DNA of 64,000 nt from Polynucleobacter arcticus (GTDB lineage: Bacteria; Pseudomonadota; Gammaproteobacteria; Burkholderiales; Burkholderiaceae). Positions 63,747-64,000 of this stretch are shown piece after piece; the first letter of the stretch is position 1, and each line of letters begins with the position of its first letter. The notes under the pieces are model-generated. The model saw nothing but the letters and a program-made list of their open reading frames with translations. It searched no databases and was not told the origin of the DNA. Where the stretch lies: NCBI RefSeq assembly GCF_013307205.1, contig NZ_CP028940.1:608647-672646 (forward strand). The letters run 5' to 3'. The translations under genes and the position numbers were made by a program.

Positions 63747-64000
63747 TTACTTAGGCATCAACACGGTATCAATGGCATGGATTACTCCATTGTCAGCAAC
63801 GATATCGGTCTTTAAGATCTTTGCATTATTGACCATCAGGACGCCATTTTTGTCAGCGATCGTGATTGATTCACCTTCCAGAGTTTTGACTTTCCCTGGC
63901 TTGACATCCTTGGCCATCACTTTTCCTGCCACTACGTGATAAGTCAGCACTTTAGTGAGCTGAGCTTTATCTTTTAATAGGGCATCTAACTTTGCTTTAG
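63747..64000 (-). CDS. Fasciclin (FAS1)-domain protein, C-terminal part
   Basis: The C-terminal about 85 residues carry the two FAS1 hallmarks ([15 protein letters not shown] and the [14 protein letters not shown] end). The gene runs off the right edge. FAS1 proteins are secreted adhesion proteins. Confidence 0.9.
   Translation of the reverse strand, partial: KAKLDALLKDKAQLTKVLTYHVVAGKVMAKDVKPGKVKTLEGESITIADKNGVLMVNNAKILKTDIVADNGVIHAIDTVLMPK

Overview
The window looks like an accessory-rich stretch of a chromosome from a low-GC betaproteobacterium of the Burkholderiales. The best guess is Polynucleobacter or a close relative. This rests on gene style (cyanase with a cyanate/nitrate-type ABC transporter, CHASE2 cyclase-FecR-TPR barrel cluster, IS3 and IS30 elements, Lys-type tRNA fragments) and on moderate GC outside one Gly-rich gene. 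No taxonomic marker gene is present, so the assignment is an inference.

Region 1 (about 1-27.8 kb) reads as one regulated secretion and peptide-natural-product island. It holds two small peptides with a shared leader (MPxQxIELEEV) and unrelated Cys-bearing tails, and a ParA-hypothetical-DUF697-cyclic-peptide exporter-SPFH gene run. It also holds a probable lasso-peptide cluster (37-residue precursor, transglutaminase-like leader peptidase, Asn-synthetase-like cyclase), a second cyclase cut in half by an IS, and a TolC-like outer-membrane protein with two small exported proteins. A membrane histidine kinase with a FixJ/NarL-type response regulator, an outer-membrane barrel protein and a DUF3313 lipoprotein complete it. 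A 16-bp palindrome (consensus CCCtcCGATCGgaGGG) occurs seven times and only in this region. Six copies lie 70-102 bp upstream of starts: the first small peptide, the Ser/Asn-rich exported protein and TolC-like operon, the lasso precursor, the response regulator, the barrel protein and the lipoprotein. I read this as a regulon, probably controlled by the resident two-component system.

Region 2 (19-26.6 kb) is an embedded CHASE2 adenylate/guanylate cyclase, FecR-domain protein and TPR/beta-barrel protein set, then a ClpP-like protein and a DUF4239 membrane protein.

Region 3 (28-63 kb) is split into modules by repeated 3' halves of a tRNA-Lys, most of them followed by the same small terminator. 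They look like traces of repeated integration. The modules are: an IS3 copy with a cyanate uptake and cyanase operon and an NTF2-like protein; a small exported protein, a TauE/SafE exporter and an IS30 element; a two-repeat lipoprotein, a polar amino acid ABC transporter, a TetR-like regulator and a YHYH protein-RCC1 protein-degenerate multicopper-oxidase operon; a parvulin isomerase, a giant Gly-rich autotransporter and a second YHYH protein; and a small VbhA-like antitoxin/zeta-like toxin module. Several tRNA-Lys copies carry the same 22-nt insertion in the T loop.

The right end holds a methyltransferase and the C-terminal part of a fasciclin-domain protein that runs off the window.
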